Shown: piece after piece, positions 60,101 to 64,000 of the stretch
How positions within the stretch are numbered: position 1 is the stretch's first letter
How the letters are laid out: every line of letters begins with the position of its first letter
From: Spongilla lacustris
Taxonomy: Eukaryota > Porifera > Demospongiae > Spongillida > Spongillidae
Assembly (NCBI GenBank): GCA_949361645.1
Contig: OX442428.1
Span: forward strand, 1,254,084 to 1,318,083
Direction of reading: 5' to 3'
DNA: 64,000 nt
Notes under the pieces: generated by a model
What the model saw: only the letters and a program-made list of their open reading frames with translations
What the model was told of the DNA's origin: nothing
Databases searched by the model: none
Translations under genes and position numbers: made by a program

Positions 60101-63063
60101 GTCACCCTGTCATGCGATAGTCACCATGTCATGTGATAGTCACCCTGTCATGCGAGTCACCATGTCATGTGATAGTCATCCTGTCATGTGATAGACACCC
60201 TATGTGATATCACTATGTCATGTGATAGTCACCCTGTCATGGCATAGGAATTACAACACATAATTATATTAGACATGGCTTGATTTTAGACAAAATTCTT
60301 TGCTTTGACAAATATTGGAGAAAATTATGTAATAACTAAGCTAACTGTAATAACTAAGCTAACTGTAATAACTAAGCCAACTGTAATAACTAAGCTAACT
60401 GCAATAACTAAGCCAACTGCAATAACTAAGCTAACTGTAATAACTAAGCCAACTTTAATAACTAAGCCAACTGCAATAACTATGTTCACTGCATGCAACC
60501 ACCACAAAACTGATAGTAGCTTAGTACCTAGGACTAAGTGGACTGGGGACCACAACGTATCATTTTGCAACATTTACACCCAGGAGTGCGTCCTGAATGC
60601 AATTTTACACCAGATTAGGGTTTCAGGTGAACATTCAACACCATGGGAAAAAGTTGGACCTTAACAAGTGTTACCGCAGTGCAGCCCCTCCCACTTCCAA
60701 CCACCTCTTCCCACCCCACCCACTCCCCCTCTCCCCCTCCCTCCCCTCACTCACCACAGCTGCAGTTGTTGGCCGGATGCTTGTTCCGCCCACACGGCAC
60801 TATGCACTGCGGCTTCTCACAAAACCTCCCAGTGTAGGCAGAGGGACAGATGCAGGTTTGGCCACTACACCAACCTCCATTGGTGCAGTTGCACACTAAC
60901 GCCAACAAGGGTTCATACAAGTCACTGCTGATAACACCTGCTCTTATATATATCTCCTTACCATTGCAAGTTTCTCCTCCATAGACGAGTGAGCCTCTGC
61001 AGTCACAAGAACACGAATCATTGTGGAGTTCACCTCCGTTCATGCACGTCAGTGTGCATTCTGCTGGAAATACATGGTACGGTGAGAGAGAATGTGAGTG
61101 CATATGTGTGTGCATGTGTGCCTGTGTGTACATGTGTGCTGTATGTAATGTGTGCATGTGTACATGTGTGCATGTATGCCTGTGTGCCTGTGTGAATGTG
61201 TGCCTGTGTGTGCATGTGGGTGCTTGTATGCCTGTGTGTGCCTGTGTGTAATGAGTGCCTGTGTGTAATGTGTGCATGTGTGTACTTGTGTGTGTATGTA
61301 TGTGCATGTAGTCTGGGTACCAGACCTGTTACAATTTAAAAAAAGATAGCAAGAGGTGTTTAACTAGATATAGATAACAAGAGGTTATTAACACCGCGTC
61401 CGTGAGTAAAGTGGGTAAATTTAGGCGGTTTTAGGGGGAAGTAAAAATATACTAAAACTCTTGAGACAACATTGGATGCATTTTACGAAAGATCAGTCAC
61501 TTTGTTGGATGCTACAAATGCGGTGATACAAAGTGGTCCATGCCAATGAAAACATACTTCATCATCATAAAAAAACGGCATTAATAAAACTTTTAAACAT
61601 TTGACCGCTTTTTAAATCGTATTTATTTTACTGTGTGTATGTGTTCTATTGTGTCTACACATTACCGTCGTGCGGTTTAACTTTTCTGCCTTGCACGCAT
61701 GTACATGTAATTTTTATTTTCAAGGAAACCAAGAGCTGCACTGATATAGATGGCTCATGCATGCTTATGAATTTACAGTCAAGAAGGGAAGGGGTGCAAA
61801 GTGATAAAATGATAAGTGCAGTACCACACTATTCTATTAAAAGTGTGTGCATCAAAACTGTGATGGTTGCAGCTCTCATAAATTATAATGCAAACATAGT
61901 GTAAAAGGTTACTCTACTTATTTTACAACCAGTACCTGTTATTCTCTTGCTAGCGGCGGATCTTTTAGGTTTGGAGTTTCCCCCCTTATTTGGACACTTT
62001 ACTCGCGGACACGGTGTTAAGAAGGGTCTGGTACCCAGTGCATGTCTGAACATGTGCACACATGTATGTGCATGTATGTTGTACCACGATCACTCACCAC
62101 TCAATCATGGAATATCACTTGCTCACCCTCATCCCCGAAATCTTCACTCATCACACTCTCCCCTCACACCAACACATCTACATAGCTTAGTTAGAACATC
62201 TCCAACCTTGGGTGATACCACACAAGACACTAATCAATCCATCATTACGCTTGGAGGGGAGAAGGGAGGGAGAGGTTAGGAGGGGAGGAGGGAGTGGAGG
62301 AGGGAGTGGAGGGAGTGGAGGGGGTGGGAGGGGAGGGGAGGGGAGGGGAGGGGAGGGGAGGGGAGGGGAGGGGAGGGGAGGGGAGGGGAGGGGAGGGGAG
62401 GGGAGGGGAGGGGAGGGGAGGGGAGGGGAGGGGAGGGGAGGGGAGGGGAGGGGAGGGGAGGGGAGGGGAGGGGAGGGGAGGGGAGGGGAGGGGAGGGGAG
62501 GGGAGGGGAGGGGAGGGGAGGGGAGGGGAGGGGAGGGGAGGGGAGGGGAGGGGAGGGGAGGGGAGGGGAGGGGAGGGGAGGGGAGGGAGCCTCCATTGCA
62601 GCAGATAAAATCAGCAAACACACCCACCATCAGTTGTTGACAAGCAGCAATTAAACCAATGTCACCCACCCCACAGTGGTCATAACAAATGCCACTCACC
62701 ACAGCTACAATTGCTGTTAGAAGGCTTCTTGTTCTTTCCACACGACACCACACAATGCTTGCTCTCACACAGCCTTCCAGCATACCCAAGTGGACAGAGG
62801 CAGGTGGACCCATTGCAAGTTCCTCCATTCAAGCAGCCACATACTGCGAGGAAATCAGTCGATTCATTACTCTGGATAATGATAGGGCTTACAGCTGCAG
62901 TTGTCATCTGTGTACACAGTACTGTTACAGTCACATTGACAGCTGTCAGCAATGAGAGTCCCTCCATTAAAGCACTCCAGGGTACAGTTATTGGTGTCGT
63001 CACCTAGCAGGTGAGCATGGGTAACATGTATAATGCTGAAATGGTCGATGTTTTATGCTCCAT

Positions 63064-63138
<75 letters not shown>

Positions 63139-63210
63139 AATTACGTATCAAGCATGAATGGGTGACTGTGTCAATGTCATGCGTACAATGTCATGCGTAC
63201 ATGTACCTGC

Positions 63211-63278
<68 letters not shown>

Positions 63279-64000
63279 CAAGCATGCGCGCATGTGAGCA
63301 TATGCATTATGTCCTTAATTTATTTAATACTCACCGTAATCCTGGTCTTCCCCATATCCAACCTCGACGTAATCACCGCCATCTATCAAGTCGATGTGGT
63401 CGCGATAATCTGTATATAGAGGTGTTACGTGTACATGTATGTGTAATTTGTCCTCCGAACGGTGCGTTTAGTAAATTTAAATCGGAACTCACTGAGGCAA
63501 TGGCTCACTGGGTCGGCGTTGGCACGTGAGCCCCCCAAAGAATGCGCCGGGTTGACGCATGCTGCGCAATCGACTGTCGGTTTCAGCAGGTGATGGGGTG
63601 GACTCGCGAGGGGAACTTGTCTATTATCAGACCCTAATGTGCCCAGTAAACCCCCAAGAAAACCGGAAGACCAGACAACGGGAGTACCACCGATGCCTTG
63701 GACGTCGCATTCGAATTCATACTGACCATACACGGCTTTGCTCCCATTAATCGAATGAAATACCAATAGAGAAGCGTGGGTGTAGTGGCGCGCTTTTCCC
63801 GCCGCTCCGGCCAGGCACACCACTTGAAAGCGGTAGCCGTCTGGTCCATTTTCGAGTCGTACTGCCTCGCCGACATTTTCTGCTACCAGCTTCGTCACCA
63901 GTTCGTCGCCGAACGCGTCGCTGCACCCCAAAGTCTGACCGACCACTAACCTTATTGATAAGAACGCGATAAATGCGAGCGCGCTTCTCGCCACTTCGAC
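57118..64000 (-). CDS. EGF-module type I receptor with short basic tail (10 exons; start codon just off the right edge)
   Basis: Exons: 63493-64000+, 63335-63409, 62893-63003, 62700-62843, 60962-61060, 60755-60895, 59868-59969, 59341-59475, 58153-58287 and 57118-57266. All junctions are phase 1 and the sum closes exactly. The codon at 63994 is GTG, not ATG, and the frame stays open to the edge, so the true start is outside. Order: hydrophobic leader (SALAFIAFLSIRLVVGQ), N-terminal domain paralogous to the 8.7-kb gene, acidic spacer (DGGDYVEVGYGEDQDY), three repeats of a two-exon EGF-like pair, a Cys-rich exon (CSNNIVGCLTCYQDNWWGSK), a membrane helix (GGIVAINVGTLVFACIATLV) and the 16-residue tail ending AYGYRRSI. 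No kinase or docking motifs beyond one or two tyrosines. Likely a surface adhesion or co-receptor protein. Confidence 0.85.
57285..57984. repeat. (GGGA)n array, ~175 units, in the last intron
   Basis: 700 bp of perfect tetranucleotide. On the gene's sense strand it is (TCCC)n and ends only 18 nt before the acceptor CATCTTAG of the last exon. Confidence 0.98.
58460..58720 (-). pseudogene. Duplicated, internally deleted copy of the last two exons
   Basis: 58460-58655 repeats the tail and 3' UTR of 56960-57160 (RRRGRAYGYRRSI, stop, then the same 3' sequence). Directly upstream, 58690-58715 reads WWGSKV, as in the Cys-rich exon, then a stop. The membrane helix is missing. It lies in the intron between exons 59341-59475 and 58153-58287. 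Confidence 0.7.
58845..59185. repeat. 20-23-bp tandem repeat (ACCTGTGTGGTGCACATGTA)
   Basis: About 15 units in an intron of the EGF receptor. ORFs through it are low-complexity artefacts. Confidence 0.95.
59480..59700. repeat. Purine-rich minisatellite (GAGGGGCAGGGGAGA)
   Basis: On the sense strand it is CCCCTGCCCCTC-type and ends a few bases before the acceptor at 59476. Confidence 0.95.
60004..60243. repeat. ~18-bp tandem repeat (GTCATGTGATAGTCACCM)
   Basis: About 13 imperfect units in an intron. Confidence 0.95.
60328..60485. repeat. 18-bp tandem repeat (TAATAACTAAGCTAACTG)
   Basis: About eight units in the same intron. Confidence 0.95.
61392..62016. mobile_element. TTAA-flanked miniature element, second family copy
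   Basis: Ends CACCGCGTCCGTGAGTAAAG and (complement) CACCGTGTCCGCGAGTAAAG; TTAA at 61388-61391 and 62017-62020. The interior is homologous to 21579-22305. It sits in the intron between exons 62700-62843 and 60962-61060. Confidence 0.8.
62275..62588. repeat. (GGGGA)n array, ~50 units
   Basis: Near-perfect pentanucleotide at 62327-62588 with a less regular purine-rich lead-in, in the same intron; C-rich on the sense strand. Confidence 0.98.
63067..63280. repeat. Two (GT)n microsatellites
   Basis: 63067-63135 and 63213-63275, in the intron between exons 63335-63409 and 62893-63003. Confidence 0.98.
63493..64000 (-). CDS. N-terminal domain exon of the short-tailed EGF receptor
   Basis: Aligns with 10564-11056: GCS..., PDGYRFQVVCL against PAGFMFRVVCL, then YGQYEFECD against YGQFEFECV, then VDCAACV against TNCSYCL, then DPVSHC against DTVNHC. 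Cysteine order is conserved. I do not recognise the domain. Confidence 0.75.

Noticed and set aside
63425..63994. GTG at 63994 as the start codon of the EGF receptor
   Set aside because: A eukaryotic gene is expected to use ATG, and the frame is open to the window edge, so the start is taken to lie outside.

Overview
The window reads as a metazoan nuclear genome, most probably a sponge (Porifera) or another early-branching animal. That placement is inference. It rests on short GT-AG introns (down to about 57-60 bp), phase-1 exons carrying Ig, FN3 and EGF-like modules, an adhesion-type GPCR, and very dense DNA transposons and microsatellites. All recognisable cellular genes lie on the minus strand. 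There is one assembly gap (N) at 37918-38117.

Layout. 1-3017: 5' part of an Ig/FN3 cell-surface gene that runs off the left edge. 3.0-8.7 kb: intergenic, mostly repeats (a 0.67-kb duplicated block, three copies of a GA-rich block, a 55-bp tandem array). 8700-11056: a complete six-exon type I receptor with a new-looking N-terminal domain, EGF-like modules, one membrane segment and a ~310-residue tyrosine-rich tail containing an ITAM-like YxxL-x6-YxxL. 11.2-14.5 kb: a TM1-TM2 relic, then a 5'-truncated adhesion-GPCR copy (copy A) that keeps its C-terminal exons. 14954-31287: a 16.3-kb nested transposon complex with at least four layers, whose insertion order can be read from empty sites inside the window. 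31.6-42.7 kb: mostly gene-free, with a broken sulfotransferase, a LINE 3' fragment and minisatellites. 42701-54132: the longer adhesion GPCR (copy B), with signal peptide, ~1790-residue mucin-like exon, hormone-receptor domain, GAIN/GPS and seven-helix domain. It carries two apparent frame breaks and no C-terminal tail exons. 54.5-57.1 kb: foldback and miniature transposons. 57118-64000: a ten-exon EGF receptor whose N-terminal domain is paralogous to that of the 8.7-kb gene, with short pyrimidine-rich introns; its start codon lies off the right edge.

How the parts relate. Every cellular gene seen apart from the sulfotransferase fragment encodes an extracellular recognition or adhesion receptor. 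The two EGF receptors share the same leader domain and similar exon modules but differ inside the cell: one has a long tail of SH2-type docking sites, the other only a 16-residue basic tail. They could form a signalling and non-signalling pair, but nothing in the sequence proves they interact. GPCR copies A and B are about 30 kb apart, near-identical and truncated at opposite ends, so neither is a complete gene as assembled.

The intron/exon models were made by eye from splice consensus, phase and domain continuity. For both EGF receptors every phase closes exactly. No database search was possible.
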